A stretch of DNA of 64,000 nucleotides from Streptomyces venezuelae (GCF_008642275.1 NZ_CP029189.1:4376501-4440500); one strand, 5' to 3'; shown: positions 45,047 to 54,305, counted from the first letter of the stretch. Numbers and translations: made by a program. The notes: a model not told the origin generated them from the sequence alone.

Positions 45047-46489
45047 GTGCAGACGCAAGACACCAAGCTCCGCGGGCCCGCCGTCTGGGCCCTCGTCCTC
45101 ACCGGCGTGGCCAGCTTCATGGCCGCACTCGACAACCTGGTCGTCACCACCGCCCTCCCCGCCATCCGCGAGGACCTCGGCGGCAAGCTGGAGGACCTGG
45201 AGTGGACGGTGAACGCGTACACGCTCACCTTCGCCGTCCTCCTCATGTTCGGTGCCGCCCTCGGGGACCGCTTCGGCCGCCGCCGGCTCTTCATCGCCGG
45301 CCTCGCGGTCTTCACCGGCGCCTCGGCCGCGGCCGCCCTCTCGCCCGGCATCGACGCGCTCATCGCCGCCCGCGCCGTGCAGGGCGTCGGCGCGGCGATC
45401 ATGATGCCGCTCACCCTCACCCTGCTCACCGCCGCCGTCCCGGCCGCCCGCCGGGGCGTGGCCCTCGGGATCTACGGCGCCGTCACCGGCCTCGCCGTCG
45501 CCAGCGGCCCCCTCATCGGCGGCAGCCTCACCGAGCACATCTCCTGGCAGTGGATCTTCTGGCTCAACGTGCCCATAGGCCTCGCCCTGATCCCGCTCGC
45601 CCGCCTGCGCCTCGCCGAGTCCACCGCCCCCGGCGCGCGCCTCGACATCCCCGGCACCCTGCTCATCAGCGGCGGGCTCTTCGGCATCGTCTACGCCCTG
45701 GTCAACGCCAACTCCGAGGGCTGGACCAGCGCCACCGTCCTCACCGGCCTGATCGTCGGCGCCGCGCTCGTCGGCGGCTTCATCCACCACGGCTTCAACA
45801 ACGCCAACCCCATGCTCCCCATGCGGCTCTTCCGTGACCGTGGCTTCCTCGGGATCAACCTCGCCAGCCTGCTGATGTTCCTCGGCATGTTCGGCTCGAT
45901 CTTCCTGCTCAGCCAGTTCCTCCAGGGCGTCGCCGGCTACTCGCCCACCGAGGCCGGCCTGCGCATGCTCCCCTGGACCGGAATGCCGATGATCGTCGCC
46001 CCGCTGGCCGGGATCCTCTCCGACCGCATCGGCGGCCGCCCCGTCGTCGCCGCCGGGCTCGCCTTCCAGGCCCTCGGCCTCGGCTGGTTCGCGGCGATCC
46101 TGAGCGCGGACGTCTCGTACGCGGCCCAGCTCCCGCCGCTGATCCTCAGCGGGATCGGTATGGCCCTCTACTTCGCCCCCGCCGCCAACGTCCTGATGTC
46201 CACCGTCGGCCCGGCCGACCAGGGCAGGGCCTCCGGCGCCAACAACGCCCTGCGCGAGGTCGGCGGAGCCCTCGGCGTCGCGGTCCTGGCCTCGGTCTTC
46301 TCCGCCCAGGGCGGCTACGAATCCCCGCAGGCCTTCACCGACGGCACGGTCCCCGCCCTGTGGATCGGGGCCGGCGCGGTCGCCCTCGCCGCCGCCCTGG
46401 CCCTGCTCGTGCCCCGTAAGGCCAAGGCCACCCCGGTGCTCACGGGCCGGACCACCGCCGTCCCGGACAAGGTCTCCGCCGTCGGCTGA
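45047..46489 (+). CDS. MFS drug exporter, DHA2 (14-TM) family
   Basis: This 480-aa proton-driven exporter has motif A GDRFGRRRLF, TM1 motif MAALDNLVVTTALPAIRED (the conserved LDxTVVNVALP-like sequence), motif C GLAVASGPLIGGSLTEHISWQWIFW and DRGFLGINLASLLMFLGMFG. It is of the EmrB/QacA type and exports hydrophobic drugs or antibiotics. GTG 45047 has AGGGGG upstream. It is under control of the adjacent TetR gene and followed after 45 bp by a small barrel protein. Confidence 0.94.
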   Translation: MQTQDTKLRGPAVWALVLTGVASFMAALDNLVVTTALPAIREDLGGKLEDLEWTVNAYTLTFAVLLMFGAALGDRFGRRRLFIAGLAVFTGASAAAALSPGIDALIAARAVQGVGAAIMMPLTLTLLTAAVPAARRGVALGIYGAVTGLAVASGPLIGGSLTEHISWQWIFWLNVPIGLALIPLARLRLAESTAPGARLDIPGTLLISGGLFGIVYALVNANSEGWTSATVLTGLIVGAALVGGFIHHGFNNANPMLPMRLFRDRGFLGINLASLLMFLGMFGSIFLLSQFLQGVAGYSPTEAGLRMLPWTGMPMIVAPLAGILSDRIGGRPVVAAGLAFQALGLGWFAAILSADVSYAAQLPPLILSGIGMALYFAPAANVLMSTVGPADQGRASGANNALREVGGALGVAVLASVFSAQGGYESPQAFTDGTVPALWIGAGAVALAAALALLVPRKAKATPVLTGRTTAVPDKVSAVG

Positions 46490-46534
46490 GCCGGCCCCGC
46501 CCAGGAACGCCCAGACCGCCAAGGAGTGCCCGTC

Positions 46535-46933
46535 ATGCCCGACATCCCCTGGTCCACGCCCACCCAGGCCGCCCCCGGCGCCGAGGTCTACGTCATGGCC
46601 TCCCGCTTCGAGACCGCCACCCTCGCCGGTGCCGTCAGGTTCTTCCTCAAGGCGCCCGGCATCGTCCTCCAGATCCGCAAGGCCCCCGGAGCCCACGGCG
46701 TCGCGCTGCGCGCCCGTGTCCTGCGCCGTACCTTCCTCACCCTCTCCGCCTGGGAGGACCGCGACGCGCTCCACCGGTTCGCGCGCAGTGAGCCCCACCG
46801 CTCCAGTGCCCGCGCCGCCAGCGCGTACATGCAGGAATCGGCGTTCACGTACTGGACCGTGCGCGCCGAAGAGCTCCCCCTGAGCTGGGCCGAAGCCGAA
46901 CGCCGCCTCGCCGCGCAGAAGGCGGGCCACTGA
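46535..46933 (+). CDS. Small dimeric alpha/beta-barrel protein (DUF3291/monooxygenase-like)
   Basis: This 132-aa protein has the pattern VYVMASRFETATLAGAVRFFLKAPGI, RARVLRRTFLTLSAWEDRDALHRF and SAFTYWTVRAEELPLSW, a ferredoxin-like barrel of the type seen in antibiotic-biosynthesis monooxygenases and DUF3291. It has no obvious catalytic residues. ATG 46535 with AAGGAG upstream is preferred to GTG 46526. It lies in the same transcription unit as the exporter, so a role in detoxification is possible but unproven. Confidence 0.75.
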   Translation: MPDIPWSTPTQAAPGAEVYVMASRFETATLAGAVRFFLKAPGIVLQIRKAPGAHGVALRARVLRRTFLTLSAWEDRDALHRFARSEPHRSSARAASAYMQESAFTYWTVRAEELPLSWAEAERRLAAQKAGH

Positions 46934-46956
46934 CCCGGCCGGTACGGGGGACGAGT

Positions 46957-47005
46957 GAGTACGGTCCGTGGCCCCGCAGGGATGCGAGGGGCACGGACCG
47001 TACTC
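46957..47005 (+). terminator. Hairpin overlapping the murB -10 region
   Basis: A perfect 14-bp inverted repeat (46957-46970 with 46992-47005), extended by four G-C pairs after a bulge, followed by TT. Its right arm overlaps the candidate murB -10 box. Confidence 0.65.
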
Positions 47006-47006
47006 T
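47001..47006 (+). promoter_or_regulatory. Candidate -10 box for leaderless murB
   Basis: TACTCT fits TANNNT and ends 7 nt before the murB GTG at 47014. No ribosome-binding site is seen. Confidence 0.5.
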
Positions 47007-47013
47007 TGTCCAC

Positions 47014-48069
47014 GTGCAGGAACTCCACGATGCCCCCCTCGCCCCGCTGACCACCTTCCGTCTCGGTGGTCCCGCCGCCCGCCTGGTCACCGCGACCACC
47101 GACGCCGAGGTCGTCGCCACCGTGCGCGCCGCGGACGAGAGCGGCACGCCGCTCCTGGTCATCGGCGGCGGCAGCAACCTGGTCATCGGCGACCGCGGTT
47201 TCGACGGCACCGCCCTGCGCATCGCGACCACCGGTTTCGACCTGGACGGGACGCGGCTGGAGCTCGCCGCCGGCGAGAACTGGAGCGACGCCGTCGCCCG
47301 TACCGTCGAGGCCGGTCTCGCCGGCATCGAATGCCTCGCGGGAATCCCCGGATCGGCCGGCGCGACCCCGATCCAGAACGTCGGTGCGTACGGCCAGGAG
47401 GTCTGCGACACCATCACCGAGGTCGTCGCCTACGACCGCACCACAGGCGAAACGGTCACTCTGAGCGCCGCCGAGTGCGCCTTCCGGTACCGCAACAGCA
47501 CCTTCAAGGACCAGCCCGACCGCTACGTCGTGCTGCGCGTGCGCTTCGCCCTGGAGGACGCCGGCGGCCTGTCCGCGCCGGTCAAGTACCCCGAGACCGC
47601 CCGCGCCCTCGGCGTCGAGGCCGGCGACCGGGTCCCCGCCGCGACCGCCCGTGAAACGGTGCTGCGGCTGCGCGCGGGCAAGGGCATGGTCCTCGACCCC
47701 GCCGACCACGACACCTGGTCGGCCGGCTCCTTCTTCCACAACCCGATCCTGACCGACGAGGCCTACGCCGCCTTCCTCGCCCGCGCACAGGACCGCCTCG
47801 GCCCCGACACGGCTCCGCCCGCCTACCCCGCCGGCGACGGCCGTACGAAGACCAGCGCGGCCTGGCTGATCGACAAGGCCGGCTTCACCAAGGGCTACGG
47901 CACCGGACCGGCGCGCATCTCCACCAAACACACCCTCGCCCTCACCAACCGCGGCGAGGCCACCACTGAGGACCTCCTCACCCTGGCCCGCGAGGTCGTC
48001 GCGGGCGTCCACGCGGCCTTCGGCGTCACCCTGGTCAACGAGCCGGTGACGGTCGGCGTCAGCATCTGA
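47014..48069 (+). CDS. murB: UDP-N-acetylenolpyruvoylglucosamine reductase
   Basis: This 351-aa FAD/NADPH enzyme reduces UDP-GlcNAc-enolpyruvate to UDP-MurNAc in peptidoglycan synthesis. FAD-binding segments PLLVIGGGSNLVIGD and GIPGSAGATPIQNVGAYGQE, the YRNSTFK loop, the proton-donor Ser in WSAGSFFHNP and the late Glu in VNEPVTVGV are present. The FAD and catalytic residues are complete. The gene is probably transcribed leaderless from its own promoter and is followed by a small unknown gene after 16 bp. Confidence 0.95.
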   Translation: MQELHDAPLAPLTTFRLGGPAARLVTATTDAEVVATVRAADESGTPLLVIGGGSNLVIGDRGFDGTALRIATTGFDLDGTRLELAAGENWSDAVARTVEAGLAGIECLAGIPGSAGATPIQNVGAYGQEVCDTITEVVAYDRTTGETVTLSAAECAFRYRNSTFKDQPDRYVVLRVRFALEDAGGLSAPVKYPETARALGVEAGDRVPAATARETVLRLRAGKGMVLDPADHDTWSAGSFFHNPILTDEAYAAFLARAQDRLGPDTAPPAYPAGDGRTKTSAAWLIDKAGFTKGYGTGPARISTKHTLALTNRGEATTEDLLTLAREVVAGVHAAFGVTLVNEPVTVGVSI

Positions 48070-48085
48070 GGAGCCCCGGCCGCCC

Positions 48086-48502
48086 ATGCTCTGTCCCCTG
48101 CACGGGGCCGGTACGGACCCCACCCGTCTCGTGGGGCGCACGCTCAGCCGAGTCGTCGCGTCCTGGCACGTCAGTGACGGCGAACGTTCCGAGGCGCCCC
48201 TCGACGTCTGGCTGATCGACAGCATCGGTGACACCATCCGGATCACCACCGGGTCCGACTGGTGCCTGATCGTCGAGTCCGCCACCCCGCACGCCGCCTA
48301 CGACATGGGGGAGTGGGGCCGCATCGAGGTCGGCGAGGACCTCGGTGACCACCCCTTCCTGCGGCACCTCGGCGAGACCGTCGCCTCGGTCGCCGAGTTC
48401 GCCCTGCCCGAACAGGGCCGCACCCACCTGGAGATCGGCTTCCTGGACGGCGGGCGGGTACGCGCGGACTGCTACGAGGGGGACCTGCGGCTCACCCGGT
48501 GA
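48086..48502 (+). CDS. Hypothetical protein
   Basis: This 138-aa protein is not recognised. It begins MLCPLHGAGTDPTRLVGRTL and contains LDVWLIDSIGDTIRITTGSDWCLI, VGEDLGDHPFLRHL and THLEIGFLDGGRVRADCYEG. It is acidic, has no signal or transmembrane segment, and is probably cytoplasmic. It lies 16 bp after murB on the same strand and overlaps the convergent adenosine deaminase gene by 11 bp. Confidence 0.68.
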   Translation: MLCPLHGAGTDPTRLVGRTLSRVVASWHVSDGERSEAPLDVWLIDSIGDTIRITTGSDWCLIVESATPHAAYDMGEWGRIEVGEDLGDHPFLRHLGETVASVAEFALPEQGRTHLEIGFLDGGRVRADCYEGDLRLTR

Positions 48503-49511
48503 GCCAGTGGTCGATCCCCGCGAGCAGCTTGGCCTGCACCTCCTCGGGCGCGGCGCTGCCGCGCACGGACTGGCGCGCCAGCTCGGCGAGCTCCGCGTCC
48601 GTGAAGGCGTGGTGAGCGCGGGCGATCTCGTACTGGGCCGCGAGCCGGGACCCGAAGAGGAGCGGGTCGTCGGCGCCCAGCGCCATGGGGACCCCGGCCT
48701 CGAAGAGGGTGCGCAGCGGGACGTCCTCGGGCCGCTCGTAGACGCCGAGGGCGACGTTGGAGGCCGGGCAGACCTCGCAGGTGATCTGCCGGTCGGCGAG
48801 CCGCTTGAGGAGCCGAGGGTCCTCGGCGGCCCGGACGCCGTGCCCGATGCGGGAGGCGTGCAGGTCGTCGAGGCAGTCGCGGACGGAGGACGGGCCGGTG
48901 AGCTCGCCGCCGTGCGGTGCAGCGAGGAGACCGCCCTCGCGGGCGATGGCGAAGGCCCGGTCGAAGTCGCGGGCCATGCCGCGGCGCTCGTCGTTGGAGA
49001 GTCCGAAGCCGACGATGCCGCGGTCGGCGTAGCGGACGGCGAGCCGGGCGAGGGTGCGGGCGTCGAGGGGGTGCTTCATGCGGTTGGCGGCGATGAGGAC
49101 CCGCATGCCGAGGCCGGTCTCGCGGGAGGCGGCGTCGACGGCGTCGAGGATGATCTCGACGGCCGGGATCATCCCGCCGAGCAGCGGGGCGTACGAGGTG
49201 GGATCCACCTGGATCTCCAGCCAGCCGCTGCCGTCCTTGACGTCCTCCTCCGCGGCCTCACGGACCAGGCGCTGGATGTCCTCGGGCTCGCGCAGGCAGG
49301 AGCGGGCGGCGTCGTAGAGCCGCTGGAAGCGGAACCAGCCGCGCTCGTCGGTGGCGCGGAGCTTGGGGGGTTCGCCGGCGGTGAGGGCGTCCGGGAGCCG
49401 GACGCCGTACTTGTCGGCGAGCTCCAGCAGGGTCGATGGCCGCATCGACCCGGTGAAGTGCAGGTGGAGGTGGGCCTTGGGCAGAAGCGTGAGATCGCGT
49501 GCGTGCTCCAT
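48492..49511 (-). CDS. add: Adenosine deaminase family protein
   Basis: This 339-aa zinc enzyme has the metal motif PKAHLHLHFTGSMR, the HGGE catalytic/substrate motif in AAPHGGELTGP, SRIGHGVRAA and the metal Asp pair in GADDPLLFG. The architecture is of adenosine/adenine deaminase; the exact base preference is uncertain because relatives act on adenosine, adenine or modified purines. Length fits. It is transcribed opposite to murB and ends 11 bp inside the hypothetical gene. Confidence 0.92.
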   Translation of the reverse strand: MEHARDLTLLPKAHLHLHFTGSMRPSTLLELADKYGVRLPDALTAGEPPKLRATDERGWFRFQRLYDAARSCLREPEDIQRLVREAAEEDVKDGSGWLEIQVDPTSYAPLLGGMIPAVEIILDAVDAASRETGLGMRVLIAANRMKHPLDARTLARLAVRYADRGIVGFGLSNDERRGMARDFDRAFAIAREGGLLAAPHGGELTGPSSVRDCLDDLHASRIGHGVRAAEDPRLLKRLADRQITCEVCPASNVALGVYERPEDVPLRTLFEAGVPMALGADDPLLFGSRLAAQYEIARAHHAFTDAELAELARQSVRGSAAPEEVQAKLLAGIDHWLTG

Positions 49512-49631
49512 CTGGTGATCCTGCCGTACCGCTGCGCTCGGCGGGAGGGGGTTTTACCGATCGGGGGCTTGCGCGAACGTGTGAACGGGCGCGGATCCGC
49601 TGCGCGGGGGCCTTCCGGGCGCCGCCCGACC

Positions 49632-49760
49632 CCGCGCCTCAATCGCCGGCGGGGCCGGGAGAGCGGGGCTCCGCCCCGGACCCCCCGCCTCAAACTCCCC
49701 CAGCTACCGCTGGGAGGTGCCCCCTGGCGGGGCTGATCGTGCCGGCGGGGCCGGGAAATG
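49632..49760. repeat. Dispersed Streptomyces intergenic repeat, single divergent copy
   Basis: GCGCCTCAATCGCCGGC, GGGGCTCCGCCCCGGACCCC, CCGCCTCAAACTCC and GGGGCCGGGAAATGC are the reverse complement of the units at 20494-20868, with an internal CCCAGC-TACC-GCTGGG hairpin. Confidence 0.75.
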
Positions 49761-49762
49761 CT

Positions 49763-49798
49763 TGGGCGGCGGCACCCCCGAGGGGGTGCCGCCGCCCA
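49763..49798 (-). terminator. Terminator of the aspartate aminotransferase gene
   Basis: A 16-pair GC-rich stem (49763-49778 with 49783-49798), 20 bp past the stop on the minus strand. Confidence 0.82.
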
Positions 49799-49817
49799 GG
49801 TCCGGCTGCGGGCCGCG

Positions 49818-51044
49818 TCAGGCCTTGGCCTCCGCGAGGAGCTTCTGGATGCGGGACACGCCCTCCACCAGGTCCTCGTCGCCCAGGGCGTAGGACAGGC
49901 GCAGGTAGCCCGGGGTGCCGAAGGCCTCGCCCGGGACGACCGCGACCTCGACCTCGTCCAGGATGAGGGCGGCGAGCTCGACGGAGCTCTGCGGGCGCTT
50001 GCCGCGGATCTCCTTGCCGATGAGCTCCTTGACCGACGGGTACGCGTAGAACGCGCCCTCGGGGGTCGGGCAGAAGACGCCGTCGATCTCGTTGAGCATC
50101 CTGACCATCGTCTGGCGACGGCGGTCGAAGGCCTTGCGCATCTCCGCGACCGCGTCGAGGTTGCCCGAGACGGCGGCCAGCGCGGCGACCTGGGCCACGT
50201 TGGAGACGTTGGAGGTGGCGTGCGACTGCAGGTTGGTCGCCGCCTTGATGACGTCCTGCGGGGCGATGACCCAGCCCACGCGCCAGCCGGTCATCGCGTA
50301 CGTCTTGGCGACGCCGTTGACGATGATGCACTTGTCGCGCAGCGCCGGGACCAGGACCGGCAGCGACGTGAACTTCGCCTCGCCGTAGACCAGGTGCTCG
50401 TAGATCTCGTCCGTGAGCACCCACAGGCCGTGCTCGGCGGCCCACTCGCCGATCGCCTTCGCGTCGGCCTCGCTGTAGACCGAACCGGTCGGGTTGGACG
50501 GGGAGACGAACAGGACGACCTTGGTGCGCTCGGTGCGCGCGGCCTCCAGCTGCTCGACGGAGACGCGGTAGCCGGTGGTCTCGTCGGCGACGACCTCGAC
50601 CGGGACACCGCCGGCGAGACGGATCGACTCCGGGTAGGTGGTCCAGTACGGAGCCGGGACGATGACCTCGTCACCCGGGTCCAGGATGGCCGCGAAGGCC
50701 TCGTAGATCGCCTGCTTGCCGCCGTTGGTCACCAGGACCTGCGACGCCTCGACCTCGTAGCCGGAGTCGCGCAGCGTCTTCGCGGCGATCGCGGCCTTCA
50801 GCTCGGGCAGGCCGCCGGCCGGCGTGTAGCGGTGGTACTTGGGGTTGCGGCAGGCCTCGACCGCGGCTTCGACGATGTAGTCCGGGGTCGGGAAGTCGGG
50901 CTCGCCCGCGCCGAAGCCGATCACCGGGCGCCCGGCGGCCTTGAGGGCCTTGGCCTTGGCGTCCACGGCGAGGGTGGCGGACTCGGAAATGGCGCCGATA
51001 CGGGCGGACACCCGGCGCTCGGAGGAAGGCGTTGCAGAGGTCAT
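49818..51044 (-). CDS. aspC: Pyridoxal-phosphate aspartate aminotransferase
   Basis: This 408-aa class I aminotransferase has the cofactor motif [30 protein letters not shown] and the Schiff-base Lys in [16 protein letters not shown]; the substrate Arg is in YLRLSYAL. It interconverts aspartate/oxaloacetate with glutamate/2-oxoglutarate and is of the Ib type, which may also accept prephenate. ATG 51044 begins [16 protein letters not shown]; a GANNNT box 7 nt upstream suggests a leaderless start. It is divergent from tRNA-Trp. Confidence 0.94.
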   Translation of the reverse strand: MTSATPSSERRVSARIGAISESATLAVDAKAKALKAAGRPVIGFGAGEPDFPTPDYIVEAAVEACRNPKYHRYTPAGGLPELKAAIAAKTLRDSGYEVEASQVLVTNGGKQAIYEAFAAILDPGDEVIVPAPYWTTYPESIRLAGGVPVEVVADETTGYRVSVEQLEAARTERTKVVLFVSPSNPTGSVYSEADAKAIGEWAAEHGLWVLTDEIYEHLVYGEAKFTSLPVLVPALRDKCIIVNGVAKTYAMTGWRVGWVIAPQDVIKAATNLQSHATSNVSNVAQVAALAAVSGNLDAVAEMRKAFDRRRQTMVRMLNEIDGVFCPTPEGAFYAYPSVKELIGKEIRGKRPQSSVELAALILDEVEVAVVPGEAFGTPGYLRLSYALGDEDLVEGVSRIQKLLAEAKA

Positions 51045-51125
51045 ACGGGCAATCGTCCCAGACGGCAAAGAAGCGCCGCACACCGTTTCAGTCAACGGAC
51101 CGGTGCGTGCCAGGTCCGGGCGCTG

Positions 51126-51155
51126 TTCGACGTCAGGGCGCTGTTCACGTACACT
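51126..51155 (+). promoter_or_regulatory. Promoter of tRNA-Trp-secE-nusG
   Basis: -35 TTCGAC (51126-51131), 18-bp spacer, -10 TACACT (51150-51155), 84 bp upstream of the tRNA. Confidence 0.65.
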
Positions 51156-51238
51156 CACCTGTCGTTGGACCTCACCAGCCGCTGCGAAGCGCGAGCACTC
51201 CGTGCACTCGCTCGGATGCGGTAGGTTGGGGGACGCAA

Positions 51239-51311
51239 AGGGTCGTAGCTCAATTGGTAGAGCACTGGTCTCCAAAACCAGCGGTTGGGGGTTCGAGTCC
51301 CTCCGGCCCTG
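51239..51311 (+). tRNA. tRNA-Trp (CCA)
   Basis: 73 nt. The acceptor AGGGTCG pairs with CGGCCCT; discriminator G; the anticodon loop CTCCAAA contains CCA; T-loop GTTCGAGTC. It is the usual actinobacterial neighbour of secE. Confidence 0.96.
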
Positions 51312-51415
51312 CTCCACACTCCATCTCGGACGTGTGTGCGCAGGTACGTACTTATGCAACGCCGTGCGGCGCAACCGGGCGCGGTACGGCCACGACCCGG
51401 ATTCAGGTGAGAGAC

Positions 51416-51697
51416 GTGACGGACGCCCTGGGCTCCATCGACATGCCTGACGCCGAGGACGAGACGCGCGAGAAGAAGGCCCGCAAGGGCGGCAAGCGTG
51501 GCAAGAAGGGCCCTCTGGGCCGTCTCGCGCTTTTCTACCGCCAGATTGTCGCGGAACTCCGCAAGGTTGTTTGGCCGACTCGCAACCAGCTCACGACGTA
51601 CACCACCGTGGTGATTGTCTTCGTGGTCATCATGATCGGTCTGGTGACCGTGATTGACTATGGGTTCCAGGAAGCCATCAAGTTCGTCTTCGGCTGA
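51416..51697 (+). CDS. secE: Preprotein translocase subunit SecE
   Basis: This 93-aa subunit has a Lys-rich N-terminus ([15 protein letters not shown]), the conserved amphipathic [13 protein letters not shown] and one transmembrane helix ([20 protein letters not shown]). It clamps SecY in the secretion channel. GTG 51416 fits the conserved length; no strong ribosome-binding site is seen. It is probably co-transcribed with nusG, 83 bp downstream. Confidence 0.95.
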   Translation: MTDALGSIDMPDAEDETREKKARKGGKRGKKGPLGRLALFYRQIVAELRKVVWPTRNQLTTYTTVVIVFVVIMIGLVTVIDYGFQEAIKFVFG

Positions 51698-51780
51698 TCC
51701 CCGCGGAGGGCGGCGCCTGATGGGTGCCGCCCGTTTTCGCATGTTCCACCACCTTTTGTATCCAGGAAGAAGCAGCCACC

Positions 51781-52686
51781 GTGTCTGACCCGAACCTGAA
51801 CGCGAGCCACGACTCCGTCGAGTCCGTCGAGGACGAGCTCGACATCGTCGAGGCGGCAGACGCTGTGGACCCCGACGAGGCCGAGCTCGCCGACGTCGAG
51901 GCGGGTGCCGCCGCCGAAGAGGCCGCGCTGCACGTCGAGTCCGACGAGGACGAGGACGACACCGAGGTCGACGCCGAGCTCGATGCCGACCTCGAAGAGG
52001 CTGCTGACGACGCCGAGGCCGACGAGGAAGAGGCCGAGGAGGCCGCCCCGGTCGAGCCCGCCGAGCCCGTCGACCCCATCCAGGCCCTGCGCGACGAACT
52101 GCGCCTCCTGCCCGGCGAGTGGTACGTGATCCACACCTACGCCGGCTACGAGAAGCGCGTGAAGGCCAACCTGGAGCAGCGTGCCGTCTCGCTGAACGTC
52201 GAGGAGTTCATCTACCAGGCCGAGGTGCCCGAGGAAGAGATCGTCCAGATCAAGAACGGCGAGCGCAAGAACGTCCGGCAGAACAAGCTGCCCGGTTACG
52301 TTCTCGTCCGCATGGATCTGACGAACGAGTCCTGGGGCGTCGTCCGCAACACGCCCGGCGTCACCGGCTTCGTCGGCAACGCGTACGACCCGTACCCGCT
52401 GACCCTGGACGAGATCGTCAAGATGCTCGCTCCGGAGGCGCAGGAGAAGGCCGCCAAGGCCGCCGCGGAAGAGGCCGGTCTGCCCGCGCCCGCCGTCAAG
52501 CGCACCATCGAGGTCCTGGACTTCGAGGTCGGCGACTCGGTCACCGTCACCGACGGCCCGTTCGCCACGCTGCAGGCGACCATCAACGAGATCAACCCCG
52601 ACTCGAAGAAGGTCAAGGGCCTCGTCGAGATCTTCGGCCGCGAGACCCCGGTCGAGCTCAGCTTCGACCAGATCCAGAAGAACTGA
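51781..52686 (+). CDS. nusG: Transcription termination/antitermination protein NusG
   Basis: This 301-aa NusG has a roughly 110-residue Asp/Glu/Ala-rich N-terminal extension (for example [20 protein letters not shown]) before the NGN domain ([42 protein letters not shown]), then the KOW domain ([20 protein letters not shown]). Acidic extensions are known in actinobacterial NusG; the role of this one is not evident. GTG 51781 is the only sensible start. Followed by a strong intrinsic terminator. Confidence 0.94.
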   Translation: MSDPNLNASHDSVESVEDELDIVEAADAVDPDEAELADVEAGAAAEEAALHVESDEDEDDTEVDAELDADLEEAADDAEADEEEAEEAAPVEPAEPVDPIQALRDELRLLPGEWYVIHTYAGYEKRVKANLEQRAVSLNVEEFIYQAEVPEEEIVQIKNGERKNVRQNKLPGYVLVRMDLTNESWGVVRNTPGVTGFVGNAYDPYPLTLDEIVKMLAPEAQEKAAKAAAEEAGLPAPAVKRTIEVLDFEVGDSVTVTDGPFATLQATINEINPDSKKVKGLVEIFGRETPVELSFDQIQKN

Positions 52687-52709
52687 TCTTCTGAGCGACA
52701 GCTTCCGGA

Positions 52710-52755
52710 CAGGTCAGATCGCCCCCTTGAGGGCGGTCTGACCTGCTCGGTTTTT
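52710..52755 (+). terminator. Intrinsic terminator of secE-nusG
   Basis: A 15-bp stem (52710-52724 with 52731-52745, one G-T), 6-nt loop, then CTCGGTTTTT. Confidence 0.9.
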
Positions 52756-52775
52756 AGCCCCGCACCGATACCCGT

Positions 52776-52781
52776 TATCGT
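52776..52781 (+). promoter_or_regulatory. Candidate -10 box for rplKA
   Basis: TATCGT, 70 bp upstream of rplK, within a CGCACCGATA/TATC..GGTGCG inverted repeat (52761-52788). The -35 region is weak. Confidence 0.4.
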
Positions 52782-52851
52782 GGTGCGGTATGCCTCCATC
52801 CGGATGACCGGATCGGCGGCTGAAAACTCTCACTAGGACCCGGAGAGAGCA

Positions 52852-53286
52852 ATGCCTCCCAAGAAGAAGAAGGTCACGGGGCTTATCAAGCTCCAGATCA
52901 AGGCCGGTGCGGCCAACCCGGCTCCGCCGGTCGGCCCCGCGCTCGGTCAGCACGGCGTCAACATCATGGAGTTCTGCAAGGCCTACAACGCCGCGACCGA
53001 GTCGCAGCGTGGCATGGTCGTGCCGGTGGAGATCACGGTCTACGACGACCGCTCCTTCACCTTCATCACCAAGACTCCGCCGGCCGCGCGCCTCATCCTG
53101 AAGCACGCGGGCATCGAGAAGGGCTCCGGCGAGCCCCACAAGACCAAGGTCGCCAAGCTCACGGCTGCCCAGGTCAAGGAGATCGCCGAGCTGAAGATGC
53201 CCGACCTGAACGCCAACGACATCGACGCCGCCGTCAAGATCATTGCCGGCACCGCGCGTTCGATGGGCGTCACCGTCGAAGGCTGA
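52852..53286 (+). CDS. rplK: 50S ribosomal protein L11
   Basis: This 144-aa protein starts [20 protein letters not shown] and has the family sequence [28 protein letters not shown] and the C-terminal rRNA-binding domain ending [13 protein letters not shown]11 binds the GTPase-associated region of 23S rRNA and is needed for stringent response activation. GAGAG precedes the start. It is followed by rplA after 89 bp. Confidence 0.97.
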
Positions 53287-53375
53287 TCCAGCCACCCCCC
53301 AGCACCATCAGTGGTAGGACCAAGCGCTGGTCCGCACCACGACTCCATGCCTGAAGCCGAAATACAGGAGCAGAA

Positions 53376-54104
53376 GTGAAGCGCAGCAAGACTCTCCGCG
53401 CTGCGGACGCCAAGGTCGACCGGGAGAAGCTGTACGCCCCGCTCGAGGCCGTCCGTCTCGCCAAGGAGACCTCCACGACCAAGTTCGACGGCACCGTCGA
53501 GGTCGCCTTCCGCCTGGGTGTCGACCCGCGCAAGGCCGACCAGATGGTCCGCGGCACCGTGAACCTCCCGCACGGCACCGGCAAGACCGCCCGGGTCCTG
53601 GTCTTCGCGACCGGTGACCGTGCTGCGGCCGCGGAAGCCGCCGGCGCCGACATTGTCGGCGACGACGAGCTGATCAACGAGATCGCCAAGGGCAACCGCC
53701 TGAACGAGTTCGACGCCGTTGTGGCCACCCCGGACCTCATGGGCAAGGTCGGCCGCCTCGGCCGCGTGCTCGGTCCCCGTGGCCTCATGCCGAACCCGAA
53801 GACCGGCACCGTCACGATGGACGTCGCGAAGGCTGTCACCGAGATCAAGGGTGGCAAGATCGAGTTCCGCGTCGACAAGCACTCGAACCTGCACTTCATC
53901 ATCGGCAAGGTCTCCTTCTCCGATGACAAGCTGGTCGAGAACTACGGCGCGGCCCTGGACGAGATCCTTCGTCTGAAGCCGTCCGCCGCGAAGGGCCGCT
54001 ACATCAAGAAGGCCGCCATCAGCACCACCATGGGCCCCGGCATCCAGCTGGACCCGAACCGCACCCGGAACCTCCTCGTCGAGGAAGACCCGGCCGCGGT
54101 CTGA
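53376..54104 (+). CDS. rplA: 50S ribosomal protein L1
   Basis: This 242-aa protein has [42 protein letters not shown] and a C-terminus typical of L1. It lies in the L1 stalk and usually represses its own L11-L1 operon by binding the mRNA. GTG 53376 has AGGAG upstream. Followed by a very strong terminator. Confidence 0.97.
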   Translation: MKRSKTLRAADAKVDREKLYAPLEAVRLAKETSTTKFDGTVEVAFRLGVDPRKADQMVRGTVNLPHGTGKTARVLVFATGDRAAAAEAAGADIVGDDELINEIAKGNRLNEFDAVVATPDLMGKVGRLGRVLGPRGLMPNPKTGTVTMDVAKAVTEIKGGKIEFRVDKHSNLHFIIGKVSFSDDKLVENYGAALDEILRLKPSAAKGRYIKKAAISTTMGPGIQLDPNRTRNLLVEEDPAAV

Positions 54105-54137
54105 TCTGTTCGGGCCTGACGGCTCACTGATCTGCCG

Positions 54138-54182
54138 AACGGGCCCGTCGCCCCCTTCCCGGGGGCGGCGGGCCCGTTTTTC
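54138..54182 (+). terminator. Intrinsic terminator of rplKA
   Basis: An 18-pair GC-rich stem (54138-54155 with 54161-54178), followed by a T-tract. Confidence 0.92.
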
Positions 54183-54305
54183 GTTTCCTGTGCGAACCCT
54201 GTGCGATTAGTGTCAGTCGCGAGACGTACAGTCAGTGCCGGCAGTGTCAAGGGTGGGACCGCCCCGGGCCTCACTGCCTCGCGCACACCCAGGGGTGGGG
54301 AACAC

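Larger units (their letters stand above)
49512..49817. other. Intergenic region with repeat copy and terminator
   Basis: 306 bp without a gene. It holds a copy of the Streptomyces dispersed repeat (about 49632-49760), including a CCCAGC/GCTGGG hairpin, and the aspartate aminotransferase terminator. Confidence 0.75.
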
